In this document: positions 6,332 to 15,867 of the stretch, piece after piece
Layout of the letters: each line of letters opens with the position of its first letter
Numbering within the stretch: the first letter of the stretch is position 1
Origin: CAYMAZ01 sp964526285
GTDB lineage: Bacteria; Bacteroidota; Bacteroidia; Bacteroidales; DTU049
Reading direction: 5' to 3'
NCBI GenBank assembly: GCA_964526285.1
Contig: CAZGIW010000020.1
Span: 1 to 43,881 of the forward strand
Length of the DNA stretch: 43,881 nucleotides
Made by a program: the position numbers and the translations under genes
The notes under the pieces: model-generated
Databases searched by the model: none
Seen by the model: the letters and a program-made list of their open reading frames with translations, nothing else
Told to the model about the DNA's origin: nothing

Positions 6332-9109
6332 CTACTCAATCACATATAGAAAAAGTGAGTTACCTGATGCTGTTGTTAAAACCAAAGATGTATTGTCTGA
6401 TGACACATGAAAATCAGCATTGTTAGAAGCTTTATACGATTGCTCCGGAAGAATTCGACCTGATTTATTTGCAAGATACATTTCACTTCCATCAGAAGAA
6501 AAAACATATACCAAAGGACCAAATGGACTTGAATTCACATAACCAGCTTTTCTTCCTGCATCAGATGCGATGTCAACACCTGAAATCACGCTTCCGTCCT
6601 GACCGAAAAAATAGGCCTTCCCTTTTTCAATAAAAATAAAATCCTGTTGTCCGTCTGTGTCAATATCTTCAAAAAGAAACACATGGCCCGGACCTGCCTC
6701 ATGAATTGTTTGATATTCAATTTCTCCGTTTAATCCGATTTTTGCAAGTTGCCCATCTGCAGTTGTAGTTAAAAAACAACGGCAAAGACGCGCTGCAGGA
6801 TATACGTTGGAATAGGGAGCTGCATAAAATTCATCCAGCTTAAGAAGAGGAACACCTCGCCTGGTGAAAAAATACAGCTGATTATCATTGCCTTTGACAA
6901 CAATTGCATCAGTATTTACCAATACAACATGTTTTGCCGGATGTGAGGCTGAGGTTTCAATTTGAGGCTTTTCCCACCCGGAAGTTTCTTCTCCCTTAGT
7001 GGTATAATTATATATTACATTGTCAATTCCCACAAACACAAATCTGTACTCTCTGTCTTTTTCGTAATCAAACACACTCACAGGACCAGCAGCCTGAACA
7101 GGAAACTTCATAGGAAAACCCTCAACATGTTTTCCATTTCTGTCTATGACAAATAACTGATTATCACTACTAAAAGCATACTGATATTTCCCGTTTTTAT
7201 GGATGTCAATACTAAATACATCACTCACAGGCCTTTCAGACAGTGGAATTTTCCACAATACCTCCCCTTTGTCAGATACAAAATACATACTATTGAAAGC
7301 ATCAAACAACACAATGTTTTTGGTGGTTTGTTCAGCAACGTTTACAAACCATGGACCCGATGCCACCTGTCCGTCAAGTGAAATCTCCCATCCGGTTTGG
7401 CCCTCCTCCAGGGCTTCTTCTGTTCGGAAAAATGTGACTGTTGACAAATGAAGATTACCCTGACCACTGAATTGAATACCAACACCTTCAAATTTATTAA
7501 ACTCGGAAACTGATTGATTTATCTTTTCTGTATAGCTTTCTCCAAACCATGACTGTAACTCAGAAGTTATTCTCCTTGGAGCTGCATATATATATACATT
7601 GGCCTCTGCTGAAACTGATTGTGAAAACTCATCATAAAATTGCTGCTTACTCAATGTCCTGCCTGACAATATCTGGTTCAGATATTCTTTCACTGCATCC
7701 TGTGAGTTACCAACAATCCAGTAATCATCATAAACGGTATAGTAGGTTTTTTCAATGCTGCGAAACATTTTGCCGAAAAGATCAAACAGCATATAATCTG
7801 CTTCAATTGAGGAGATTTTATAGTTTCTGTATGTTGCGGTATCAGCCTTTGACTTGTTTGTTTTGTCTGTGATCTTTGATATTTCTCCCAGATGACGTTT
7901 AAATACAGACGCATCCTTTATTTTAAAGATTGCAAAAGTTTGCATATCCGATGAAGGGTTTTTTCCGGGAATACTAAATAATGCCATTTGATTATCAAGG
8001 TAAGGAAAAATCAAATCATTGATGTTCTGAACTCCTGTTCTGCGTTTGAGATTTGTCAGGTTATTGTTAAAATTCATCAAAGCATCCTGTCCTCCCAGAT
8101 AATGCTTATATGCCTCACGATGAGACAGGTAGTCGTCAAAACCCAGCCATATAAATGAGAGTGTAGTTTGGGGTAAAACATCAACAATATCTGTTCCCTG
8201 GGGCTGTGTTTCAGCAAAAACATCCAAAAAACAATGATTCATGCCTTTTGTGGATGTAAAACCTGTAGCAAACAATTTGTTGTCTCTCGAATGAATGTCG
8301 TATCCGCTCCAGACAGCAAAGTTCTTCATTACTTCCAGTGATTGCAGGGTTTCACTGTTAAGAATCTGAGAAACAAAGCGATGTATAAATCTATAATTTA
8401 CAAAAATATTGGCCATGCATGTCTTTCCACTTCCTGATTTCACATCCTGAAAAGCTTCATCTGTATGAATGGGGTTTTTTGACTGTGATGACTTAAGTGA
8501 ACTTTCAATAATGGATACCGATGAAGAAAAGATGCAAATTCCATCGCTGATACACAAATACATCTCTCCGTGTTTATGTTTAATTTTTTTGGCGTTTTCC
8601 CCGGATCCTTTCAGGGTTAATGTTTCTGTTGTTTCATAATTAGTTTCAAAAAACTGATACACCCTTGATTTGTAATTGGGATGTGGCAGAGGTTTGATAA
8701 ATATTATTTCATATTTGTCAGAACCGGCATAATGACTGCCAATTAATAGCGGGCCCTCATACCAGGCTTCCTGAATTAATGCTTTGGTTGAAAACAAAGA
8801 GTCGAAATACAATACGGACTGCCTTACAGAGCGTGAAGACAATAATTCTTCGAAATCTGAAAACAGATTGTTGGAACCAAGAAAACTCACAAATTCCTGA
8901 ACATTGTTTACATGCATGATTGCCAAAGGATTGTCAGGCAAAAAATCATACGGATCTCTTGTTTTCTCCCTGAGTTCAAGATAATATTTGACAGCAAAAA
9001 ACAACACCAGCAATGAAACGATTGATATCACCGATATTTTGAATGCCTTTGTTTTTGCAAAATTCCGCAAACCTGAAAGAGCCGTACTAATGAACCGTAA
9101 TTTTGCCAT
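6332..9109 (-). CDS. Large membrane-anchored periplasmic protein, DUF3352-like plus C-terminal beta-propeller-like region
   Basis: 925 residues. A basic N-terminus is followed by one TM helix (about 23-45, ISVISIVSLLVLFFAVKYYL), so the bulk should be periplasmic. Residues 55-560 resemble DUF3352-type proteins (DFLPDNPLAIMHVNNVQEF; a family I recall, not searched). The C-terminal 340 residues contain repeated beta-hairpin units (MYFVSDKGEVLWKIPL, LFVIDRNGKHVEGFP, YFFGQDGSVISGVD), suggesting a PQQ- or WD-like propeller. No catalytic residues are recognised; a structural or sensing role at the envelope is inferred. Its stop lies 95 bases beyond the lgt start. Confidence 0.8.
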   Translation of the reverse strand: MAKLRFISTALSGLRNFAKTKAFKISVISIVSLLVLFFAVKYYLELREKTRDPYDFLPDNPLAIMHVNNVQEFVSFLGSNNLFSDFEELLSSRSVRQSVLYFDSLFSTKALIQEAWYEGPLLIGSHYAGSDKYEIIFIKPLPHPNYKSRVYQFFETNYETTETLTLKGSGENAKKIKHKHGEMYLCISDGICIFSSSVSIIESSLKSSQSKNPIHTDEAFQDVKSGSGKTCMANIFVNYRFIHRFVSQILNSETLQSLEVMKNFAVWSGYDIHSRDNKLFATGFTSTKGMNHCFLDVFAETQPQGTDIVDVLPQTTLSFIWLGFDDYLSHREAYKHYLGGQDALMNFNNNLTNLKRRTGVQNINDLIFPYLDNQMALFSIPGKNPSSDMQTFAIFKIKDASVFKRHLGEISKITDKTNKSKADTATYRNYKISSIEADYMLFDLFGKMFRSIEKTYYTVYDDYWIVGNSQDAVKEYLNQILSGRTLSKQQFYDEFSQSVSAEANVYIYAAPRRITSELQSWFGESYTEKINQSVSEFNKFEGVGIQFSGQGNLHLSTVTFFRTEEALEEGQTGWEISLDGQVASGPWFVNVAEQTTKNIVLFDAFNSMYFVSDKGEVLWKIPLSERPVSDVFSIDIHKNGKYQYAFSSDNQLFVIDRNGKHVEGFPMKFPVQAAGPVSVFDYEKDREYRFVFVGIDNVIYNYTTKGEETSGWEKPQIETSASHPAKHVVLVNTDAIVVKGNDNQLYFFTRRGVPLLKLDEFYAAPYSNVYPAARLCRCFLTTTADGQLAKIGLNGEIEYQTIHEAGPGHVFLFEDIDTDGQQDFIFIEKGKAYFFGQDGSVISGVDIASDAGRKAGYVNSSPFGPLVYVFSSDGSEMYLANKSGRILPEQSYKASNNADFHVSSDNTSLVLTTASGNSLFLYVIE

Positions 9110-9134
9110 AATTTTTTTATTGTGATAATTCTTT

Positions 9135-9142
9135 CAAAAATA
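9135..9142 (-). promoter_or_regulatory. -7 box for the 925-residue protein
   Basis: The minus strand reads TATTTTTG (TAnnTTTG), 25 bases upstream of the gene start at 9109. Confidence 0.45.
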
Positions 9143-9266
9143 ACACCTTTCAGTTACAGTACAGATTCTGTAAAAAAAACAAATAAACAATGGATTGTTA
9201 ATATTTATTTTTGAAATTATGACGAAACGGATTGTCCTCTTTTACAAGGCGGTTATGACAAAAAAA

Positions 9267-10154
9267 TTATTGTTTATTTGTTTCTTCAAGCATCTTCTTG
9301 GCATCATTCTGAAAATATACATTCCAGGCATGAGGGTTTTTTCCTTTGCCAGGGTCTTGTTCAATAACCCACTTCAAATCAGATTTATAACCCTGTCTGT
9401 TGCCAGTAATGCTCCAAAGATATTTGGCTCTGCCCCAGCGGTTGACGATATAATCTTCCCCACCTACCTGAACAGCAGTTGCAAATTCCTGTTCTGCTTT
9501 CTCTTTGCTTCCACCAAAACGTTCGGGTAAAGCGATATAATAAAGCGCCCGTGAAAAGTAATTGCCTCCACCTGCCCAGTTGGAATCAAGCTTGTCAATC
9601 AACTCAATCATTTTGTTGTTTTCAATAACTATTTTTGTATTCATTGCTCTGCCAAGGGGTGATAAACAATCCTTGAAATAATAAAAACGGGCAGTGTACC
9701 AGTAACCCATGGCATCAATTTCATTAATTGTTAGCCTCCTGGCTGCTTCAGTGATGACTTTTTCCGAATTTACAGCTTCTTTAAATTCAGGATTGGTGTA
9801 CATGGCTTTTTCACAATAACTGATAGCTTCACGATAATGCTTTTTTCTGTCTGTTTTGTTCAATGCATGGGCTGCACCCAGTAATAAATAATAATTGCCT
9901 GTTTTCCAAAGTGCAAAATAGTTTTCCGGATCTGATTGTTCAACTTTCTGATACATTGAAATGATGTTGAGTACATCATCTCTGCTTGCAGCAGTCTTCT
10001 CCGCTTGCATGGCCTCTGCTGTCAATGCTTCAACATTTTCGGAATTCTTTTTTTCTGACAGATGTTTCCATCCCTTGCCGAATGAAACAACTGGACATAA
10101 AAAAGGAAGTAAAACCACAATTTTGGCTTGCCCGTTGGTAATTTCTTCTTTCAT
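9267..10154 (-). CDS. TPR-containing protein, TRAP-T-associated TatT-like family
   Basis: 295 residues, with a hydrophobic N-terminus (KIVVLLPFLCPVVSFG) that may export it. The body contains TPR-like helices: the DPENYFALWKTGNYYLLLGA unit, HYREAISYCEKAMYTNPEFKEA and ALYYIALPERFGGSKEKAEQEF. The layout (WKTGNYYLLLGA, DAMGYWYTARFYYFKD, GGxxxxRALYY) matches the TatT-like family (PF16811 type) by recall. TatT proteins are usually periplasmic, near TRAP-type or lipoprotein transport genes, but none is seen here. Its ATG overlaps the stop of the upstream hydrolase (ATGA), so the two are translationally coupled. Confidence 0.75.
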   Translation of the reverse strand: MKEEITNGQAKIVVLLPFLCPVVSFGKGWKHLSEKKNSENVEALTAEAMQAEKTAASRDDVLNIISMYQKVEQSDPENYFALWKTGNYYLLLGAAHALNKTDRKKHYREAISYCEKAMYTNPEFKEAVNSEKVITEAARRLTINEIDAMGYWYTARFYYFKDCLSPLGRAMNTKIVIENNKMIELIDKLDSNWAGGGNYFSRALYYIALPERFGGSKEKAEQEFATAVQVGGEDYIVNRWGRAKYLWSITGNRQGYKSDLKWVIEQDPGKGKNPHAWNVYFQNDAKKMLEETNKQ

Positions 10155-11152
10155 GTTTTTTTTTGTTTGGTTTTAAAATGAATATTGTAGCCCCGTCCGT
10201 CTTTTTTTAGTGAAAAACTTTGCTGGTCATTCAGGTTGGGGCTTTCACCTCTGAATACTTGATGATAAAACGAACGAATAATTTGACTTTTTGCAGGAAT
10301 ATTTCCCAAAAAAAATGTATGTGTGTCATAAGTGGGAAATCTAAATCCGATAGCCTTTGTAAAATTCACATATTCAGCGTTTTCTGCCAAAGGATGCTCG
10401 TAGCGCTCCCCAAGTTGTTTTCCTGCTGAAGTGAAAATCCTTGCCCCTTTCAAATTAAAATCCTGATAGTTGGCTGTAATGTATATTCGTTTCTGAATTT
10501 GAAGCTGCTCAATCCATTGTTTGTGGTGTTTCTGTGGAACTGCTGCCGAATTGAGCACCACATTATCAAACAGTTCACAAGTGGGAAGTTGCTTGTTTTC
10601 AACAATTTGTTTCATAAACATGTTTCCCAAACTATGCAAAAAAAGACTGAATCGTATTTTTTGTCTTACATAAGAATGTTTTTCTGAAAACTCTGATATG
10701 AACTGAAACAATTTATGAAAATGCAAGTCAGATTGAACTACATTTTTTTTTGAATTTTGAAAATTGCGGCTGCCCATGATTTGCTTTTGCCTTGAAGGCC
10801 ATGCAAATACAACCACACTCACATTATAAAGTTCCTGAATATCAAGCCCTGATACAACTGCCTGACGGAAGGTTTTATTATCACCATGGACAAAAATCAC
10901 AAGAGGTTTATCTGTATGAGATAACAACTCCGGAAGATTTTCGGGACTTTCTTCTGCAATCTTCAAATGGTTAGGATTTGTCGCATCTGTTTTATAAAGA
11001 GAAAGTTTTCCTTCTGGTTGAACTTCATTAATGAAGCCGTAATCATCAGAAAGGTTTTTTGTTCGGACTCTGTTTGAAACAACAAGAAGATATGGATGTG
11101 TATATTTCAATTTCAGAAACTTATTGAATGCAAATTTATTGACTTTTGCCAT
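10151..11152 (-). CDS. Alpha/beta hydrolase, DUF900-like
   Basis: 333 residues. The fold signatures are PLVIFVHGDNKTFRQAV (oxyanion-loop HG) followed by VVVFAWPSR, and the nucleophile elbow LFLHSLGNMFMKQ, where the serine of HSLGN is the likely nucleophile. A late histidine (YDTHTFFLGN) could complete the triad. FVHGxNxTF plus AWPS plus HS(L/M)GN is characteristic of DUF900 (PF05990) hydrolases. There is no signal peptide. Substrate unknown. Its stop overlaps the start of the TatT-like gene, pointing to a joint role. Confidence 0.8.
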   Translation of the reverse strand: MAKVNKFAFNKFLKLKYTHPYLLVVSNRVRTKNLSDDYGFINEVQPEGKLSLYKTDATNPNHLKIAEESPENLPELLSHTDKPLVIFVHGDNKTFRQAVVSGLDIQELYNVSVVVFAWPSRQKQIMGSRNFQNSKKNVVQSDLHFHKLFQFISEFSEKHSYVRQKIRFSLFLHSLGNMFMKQIVENKQLPTCELFDNVVLNSAAVPQKHHKQWIEQLQIQKRIYITANYQDFNLKGARIFTSAGKQLGERYEHPLAENAEYVNFTKAIGFRFPTYDTHTFFLGNIPAKSQIIRSFYHQVFRGESPNLNDQQSFSLKKDGRGYNIHFKTKQKKT

Positions 11153-11350
11153 TTAAAAGGTTTTTTTTGGTTTTTATTTTGATTTCTGACTTCTTTGTGC
11201 ATTGCTAAGTACACACTGAGAGCCATACTGTGATGTGTTGGGCAGAATGACTTGCGCTTGCTGTAGTATGTCGAAATACGTGTGGTATGGTTTACATTTG
11301 GATTATACAAACATTGGAAAAACTCTGTGCTTCGCTAAAAAAACTTTGTT

Positions 11351-11358
11351 TATTTTTG
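11351..11358 (+). promoter_or_regulatory. Possible -7 box for the zinc-ribbon membrane protein
   Basis: TATTTTTG fits TAnnTTTG, 71 bases before the ATG at 11430. Confidence 0.35.
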
Positions 11359-11429
11359 TGGATGAAATGGTTGAACATAAAACTGATTTCGTTGTTTAAA
11401 ATTCCTTCCAAAACAGATAAATCCAAAAA

Positions 11430-11729
11430 ATGAATAATCAAACCCAAAACTTTATAAAAGAATTTAGTGAACAAAGAAAGAGGTTTCGTCCATGGGCAAT
11501 TCTAGTGATTCTATGTACTCTGGCTATCATAGTAGTAGTGCCCATACTCTTTTTTCTAATAGAAATTACCCAACAATTTATTGCAGTTTATTTTACCATT
11601 GTAATAATTCCATTGGTTTTTGGGTTTTACAAAACAGTACAATTTACAAAATGTCCAAGCTGCAAAAAATATATGGGCAGAGATATATTGAAATTTTGTC
11701 CAATATGTGGAGTTCAAATACAAAATTGA
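11430..11729 (+). CDS. Small membrane protein with C-terminal zinc ribbon
   Basis: 99 residues. There are two hydrophobic helices (about 23-46, WAILVILCTLAIIVVVPILF, and 48-66, FIAVYFTIVIIPLVFGF). A cytoplasmic four-cysteine zinc ribbon follows: CPSCKKYMGRDILKFCPIC (CxxC-x11-CxxC). The N-terminus is basic. The zinc-ribbon fold is clear but the function is unknown. It sits alone between minus-strand genes. The 245 bases after it (11730-11974) show no convincing gene. Confidence 0.7.
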   Translation: MNNQTQNFIKEFSEQRKRFRPWAILVILCTLAIIVVVPILFFLIEITQQFIAVYFTIVIIPLVFGFYKTVQFTKCPSCKKYMGRDILKFCPICGVQIQN

Positions 11730-11974
11730 TTTCATTTTTGAGAAAAACTTAAGAATTGTTCACTCATTGGGAAATTCCCCAGCAACATGTTTATGCCTAA
11801 ACATTATTCCAATGGGGCACGAATTTTCATATGTGCTATTACACAGAAAACCAAAGTATCATCCATTACCCAAGTTCTTCTCAAATTTGAAATCGTACAA
11901 CAATTTTTAAGGATTTGTAATCATCAGAAATAATGCGGTGGAGTTATCATATTTTGCCTGCAAAAAGAAAATTG

Positions 11975-12811
11975 CTATTTTTCCTGATATACCAGCACCG
12001 GTGTTTGAGACTTTTTAAGCAGTTTTTCAGTTGTGCTTGATTTGAAAATTGATTCCAAAAACCCGGTGTTTTCCTTGAGCAATACAATCAAATCAGAATT
12101 ATCTATTGATGCAAAATCATTAATTGCTTCAGCTATGCTTGAGTCATGATTGACTAAACTCTGAATTAATATTTTATCATATTTTGCTTCCCTTTGCACA
12201 AGTTCATTAAACCCAACTTCCAGAGTCTTTTTTTCAAAATCACTTGACTCAGTAACATGTAAAGCTGTTATCTCAGGAGAAAAATTCTTTGTTAGTGAAA
12301 TAAGATTTTTCAGTGTTTTTATATCCTCCTCATTGTAGTTTGTGGCATACAATACTTTCTCGTATTTCTTGTATTCTGTGTTCTCTGGAACAATTATCAC
12401 AGGGCAATTGACTTTACTTATCAAGTCAATGCTTGAAAGTTCTAATGAGAAAATATTGTTTTGGTTGTTGCCTTCAAATGCGATAATATGTACTTTGTTT
12501 TTCGAAATATACTCTTCCAAAACCAGAATATCAGTTCCAATCTCAAAAGAAAAATCTATACCTTGTTCTTTTGACATTTTGTCTTGAATTGTTTGAAAGT
12601 ATTTCTCAACTCTCTCCTTTTCCTTTTTGTAAAAAGGGTCAAGTTCAATAGTCGGTCTTGCTGTAAGACTTTTTGAGTATACATGCGCATCATTGGGTTG
12701 TACATACAAAAAGTGCAGATTATAGTTTAAATCTTTTGAAAGTTTTGCAGAATAGTCAATAAAACTTTCTGCATTCTCTGTTTGTGTAATATAAGCCAAT
12801 AGTGTTTTCAT
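11975..12811 (-). CDS. Universal stress protein with two tandem UspA domains
   Basis: 278 residues made of two Usp domains, about 1-140 (MKTLLAYITQTENAESFIDY; HIIAFEGNNQNNIFSLELSS; CPVIIVPE) and about 148-278 (YEKVLYATNYNEEDIKTLKN; SDLIVLLKENTGFLESIF; TPVLVYQE). Each ends in the strand that closes the Rossmann-like fold. The glycine-rich ATP motif (G-2x-G-9x-G-S/T) is not intact in either domain, so ATP binding is doubtful. Tandem Usp proteins of this size are common in Bacteroidota. Ligand unknown. Confidence 0.88.
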   Translation of the reverse strand: MKTLLAYITQTENAESFIDYSAKLSKDLNYNLHFLYVQPNDAHVYSKSLTARPTIELDPFYKKEKERVEKYFQTIQDKMSKEQGIDFSFEIGTDILVLEEYISKNKVHIIAFEGNNQNNIFSLELSSIDLISKVNCPVIIVPENTEYKKYEKVLYATNYNEEDIKTLKNLISLTKNFSPEITALHVTESSDFEKKTLEVGFNELVQREAKYDKILIQSLVNHDSSIAEAINDFASIDNSDLIVLLKENTGFLESIFKSSTTEKLLKKSQTPVLVYQEK

Positions 12812-13244
12812 AGTTGTTAGTTTTTTGAATTATTTAATTTTTTTCTTTCTGATAGTTGTGTCTTCCTGATTTACATATTTACAATCCTCCGTTTTTTTAA
12901 TATGTTGTTAATGATCAACAGGTTTTCTTTAAAAAGTTGATATGTAGAATTATAAATCTAACCTACATTACCTTGAATATGAATAAAACTTCTTCATATT
13001 ATTTGCGCTTAATTATGCGCTCATCTTAATATAAGCATGTTTTTTTCAGCATGATGTATCAACGTGTTTTTCTGACGATGTACCGAATAAAAAACATTTT
13101 TATAATAGTTTTCGATATTCGTGTAATAATGCACGATATTTACATAAAAAAACACATCAAATGCAAAGATATATAAAAAATCGCGAAAAAACAAATTTTT
13201 TAACAAAAATTAACAAACAGGAGGTATGTACTGAAAAAATATCA
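12812..13244. other. 433-bp intergenic region without a supported gene
   Basis: Very AT-rich and bounded by a minus-strand gene on each side. A 61-codon minus-strand ORF here (13021-13206) has a low-complexity F/Y/N-rich product and is not convincing. An imperfect inverted pair (CGATATTCGTG at about 13110 and CACGATAT at about 13132) may be an operator or chance. AGGAGGTATG at 13220-13229 opens an ORF that stops after two codons. Confidence 0.5.
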
Positions 13245-13739
13245 CTACAGTTTTTTGGCAATCACAACATTCTGAACTTTCTCTACTGATAAACCTTCTT
13301 TGTCAAAAAGCGTTACTGAAAAATGATAATTTCCTTCATCAAAGGGAGTGCCGCAACAGTCTTCTATGGGAATCCAAATAATTGCGTTACTTGTGAACTC
13401 TTTCAAATTTTCCGGAATCTGAAAGTTTTTAATATAGTAAAAGGGATATACAGGTGTTTTGATGGTGTCATTGATGCAGTCTGACATTAGGCTTGGATGT
13501 GTGTGCATGTTGAAATTATGATCTATTTCAATGGTAAACGATGCCAGTTCTGTATCGTCTGAAAACTTCATTTTCACTGCAAATGTTTCACCAAGCCAAA
13601 GCGTGTCGCAGTTGTGTGGAAAAGTATCGTTTAATTCACTATGAATGACAGGTGCTTTTGTATCTTCGGGTGTTTTTTTGCAAAACACAAAAAATAATGT
13701 CAATGAAACAAAGAGAAATATCCCTGTAATGGTTTTCAT
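13245..13739 (-). CDS. DUF4625 lipoprotein
   Basis: 164 residues. The signal peptide MKTITGIFLFVSLTLFFVF ends in Cys20, giving a lipoprotein (FVFC-KK). The mature part has an Ig/cadherin-like beta pattern: a DTKAPVIHS start, FSDDTELASFTIEIDHNFN with MHTHP, and a C-terminal GNYHFSVTLFDKEGLSVEK strand pair. The DDxELxxxxIxIxHNFxxHTH core is what I associate with DUF4625 of Bacteroidota. Outer-membrane-anchored; function unknown. Transcribed from the -33/-7 pair just upstream. Confidence 0.82.
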   Translation of the reverse strand: MKTITGIFLFVSLTLFFVFCKKTPEDTKAPVIHSELNDTFPHNCDTLWLGETFAVKMKFSDDTELASFTIEIDHNFNMHTHPSLMSDCINDTIKTPVYPFYYIKNFQIPENLKEFTSNAIIWIPIEDCCGTPFDEGNYHFSVTLFDKEGLSVEKVQNVVIAKKL

Positions 13740-13756
13740 ATGTCCTGTTTAAATGA

Positions 13757-13786
13757 CAAAGATATGAAAAATCCAAAACTCTCAAA
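13757..13786 (-). promoter_or_regulatory. Promoter of the DUF4625 lipoprotein gene
   Basis: On the minus strand: -33 box TTTG (13783-13786), an 18-base spacer, and -7 box TATCTTTG (13757-13764), 17 bases before the start codon. A near-perfect Bacteroidota promoter. Confidence 0.65.
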
Positions 13787-13833
13787 TTGCCATGGTCAGT
13801 TTTTTTTTGTGGAGAGCAGTTACGATATTTTTA

Positions 13834-13841
13834 TATTTTTG
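13834..13841 (+). promoter_or_regulatory. Possible -7 box for the symporter gene
   Basis: TATTTTTG (TAnnTTTG), 92 bases before the symporter ATG. This would give a leader of roughly 85 bases. Confidence 0.4.
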
Positions 13842-13933
13842 CACAGATGATTTCTCTGATGAAGGTGTATGTGTCCAATTCAAAAATCATCCATTCCGCC
13901 CTCTTAATAACCTAATAATTACAACAATACCGC

Positions 13934-15751
13934 ATGATTATTTCCAATATTGACTGGCTGATTATTGTTTTTTATCTGATTATCAGCATTGGTATTAGCC
14001 TGTATTTTGCACGAAAAGCTGGCAAAAACACCGGTAACTTCTTTCTCAGTGGTCGCAATTTGCCCTGGTATATTGCAGGCACCAGTATGGTGGCCACAAC
14101 TTTTGCTGCCGACACTCCTCTGGCCGTCACCGAACTGGTGTCACAAAGCGGTATTGCCGGAAACTGGCTGTGGTGGAACATGTTGTTGGGGGGTATGATT
14201 ACTGTGTTTTTCTTTGCTCGCCTGTGGAGAAGAGCCAACATTCTCACTGATGCAGAGTTTGTTTCCATTCGCTATTCTGGCAAAGAAGCATCTTTTCTCA
14301 GAGGATTCAGAGCTGTGTATATTGGGATTATCATGAATACCATCGTAATAGCATGGGTAAATCTGGCCATGGTGAAAATTTTTCAGGTGATTTTTCCCGA
14401 TTTTCTTTTCCTTGGAGTTGAGTCTGTGTCTTTTCTGGGCATTGAGTTATCTTCTCACCTATTGTTGGTTGGTACTTTGTTGCTTTTTGTGGCAATTTAT
14501 TCTTCAATGTCTGGGTTGATGGGTGTTTCGTTCACTGATTCAATACAATTTGTTATGGCTATGACAGGAAGTATTGCTCTTGCCGTTGTAGCTGTGAAAC
14601 AGGTGGGAGGCATTGATGCAATGAAGTCACAACTGGAGCACAGTAAATGGGTGTTTGAGTTTTTGCCTTCGTTTAACAGTGGAGACCAGCAAACTGTAGG
14701 AGCAGCAGGTGCTCTGAAGCTTACTGTTACTGCTTTTGTTGCATATCTGGGTGTACAATGGTGGGCCAGCTGGTATCCCGGAGCTGAACCAGGGGGTGGG
14801 GGATATGTGGCACAACGAATGATGTCTGCAAAAAATGAAAAACATTCACTTTTGGCAACCCTGTGGTTTCAGATTGCTCATTTTGCACTTCGTCCCTGGC
14901 CATGGATCCTGGTTGCTCTTGCCACTTTGATACTGTATCCTCACGAAACCGACAGAGGAGCAACCTATGTCATGGTGATTCGCGATTATTTGCCGGCGGG
15001 TATGACAGGATTGCTGCTGGCTGCCTTTTTTGCCGCTTTTATGTCAACCATCGCATCGCAAACTGTGTGGGGCACCTCATATATCGTCAATGATTTGTTT
15101 AAACCATTTATCAAACCAAATGCTTCAGAAAAATATTATGTTCGAATTTCCCGAATAACGACATTTGTACTGATTCTTTTTTCATTGCTTGTAACAACAC
15201 AGTTCAGCCGAATCAGTGATGCATGGAAGTTTGTTATTGTGATGAGTACAGGCATCGGCTTGGTGCTGATTTTGAGATGGTTTTGGTGGAGAATCAATGC
15301 ATGGTCTGAAATTTCGGCCATGATTGCACCGTATTTAATTTTTCCGGTGTTGAAATTTGGATTTGGACTTGACCCCATTGCTGCTGATTTTGAAATTTGT
15401 TTGCTGATAATTGTTGTATGGTCAACACTGGTATGGACAATTGTGACTTTAATAACAAAACCCACAAAAGAAAGTGTATTAAAAGATTTTTACACCAAAA
15501 TTCATCCAGGAGGCCCCGGGTGGAGAAAGTTTGTAACAATCTGTCCGGAAGTTAAACAGGACAGTGGTTATGGCTGGCTGCTTCTCAACTGGCTCTTGGG
15601 CTGCATTATGGTGCTTTGTTTTTTGTTTGGTTTTGGCAAACTGTTGTTTAAAGAATATACTTATGCCGCTTTGTTTTTAGGAATATCCGTATTTGCCGGT
15701 TTTGCAATTATCCGCATCATGAAGAAGATTGGATGGAAGGCAATTCAATAA
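13934..15751 (+). CDS. Sodium:solute symporter (SSS family)
   Basis: 605 residues with about 13-14 hydrophobic segments, the architecture of the SSS family (LeuT fold). Recognisable elements are the N-terminal IDWLIIVFYLIISIGISLYF, FFLSGRNLPWYIAGTSMVAT (the SGR..PWW-type motif), FAADTPLAVTELVSQSGIAG, and the central YSSMSGLMGVSFTDSIQFV signature. FMSTIASQTVWGTSYIVNDL near residue 375 supplies the serine-rich sodium site. The substrate cannot be deduced; candidates in this family include sugars, amino acids and carboxylates. It appears monocistronic. Confidence 0.9.
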   Translation: MIISNIDWLIIVFYLIISIGISLYFARKAGKNTGNFFLSGRNLPWYIAGTSMVATTFAADTPLAVTELVSQSGIAGNWLWWNMLLGGMITVFFFARLWRRANILTDAEFVSIRYSGKEASFLRGFRAVYIGIIMNTIVIAWVNLAMVKIFQVIFPDFLFLGVESVSFLGIELSSHLLLVGTLLLFVAIYSSMSGLMGVSFTDSIQFVMAMTGSIALAVVAVKQVGGIDAMKSQLEHSKWVFEFLPSFNSGDQQTVGAAGALKLTVTAFVAYLGVQWWASWYPGAEPGGGGYVAQRMMSAKNEKHSLLATLWFQIAHFALRPWPWILVALATLILYPHETDRGATYVMVIRDYLPAGMTGLLLAAFFAAFMSTIASQTVWGTSYIVNDLFKPFIKPNASEKYYVRISRITTFVLILFSLLVTTQFSRISDAWKFVIVMSTGIGLVLILRWFWWRINAWSEISAMIAPYLIFPVLKFGFGLDPIAADFEICLLIIVVWSTLVWTIVTLITKPTKESVLKDFYTKIHPGGPGWRKFVTICPEVKQDSGYGWLLLNWLLGCIMVLCFLFGFGKLLFKEYTYAALFLGISVFAGFAIIRIMKKIGWKAIQ

Positions 15752-15770
15752 TGCAGAGTCAGAGTACTTA

Positions 15771-15802
15771 TTTGGTTTTAATAGAAATTTTTCATATATT
15801 TG
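15771..15802 (+). promoter_or_regulatory. Promoter of the baeRF3-like gene
   Basis: -33 box TTTG (15771-15774), a 20-base spacer, and -7 box TATATTTG (15795-15802), 65 bases before the ATG at 15868. Both boxes match the Bacteroidota consensus. Confidence 0.65.
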
Positions 15803-15867
15803 CACCATAAGTTTTTGGAAAAACCAGCCTAACATCCTGATATTAAAAAACATAAAACAATTAGTAT

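Noticed and set aside
9961..10974. Plus-strand ORFs inside the TatT-like and hydrolase genes
   Set aside because: They are antisense shadows of well-supported minus-strand genes.
11707..11910. 67-codon plus-strand ORF after the zinc-ribbon gene
   Set aside because: Overlaps the real gene in another frame and lacks any domain or signal pattern.
13021..13206. 61-codon minus-strand ORF
   Set aside because: Low-complexity F/Y/N-rich product in AT-rich intergenic DNA, no start signal.
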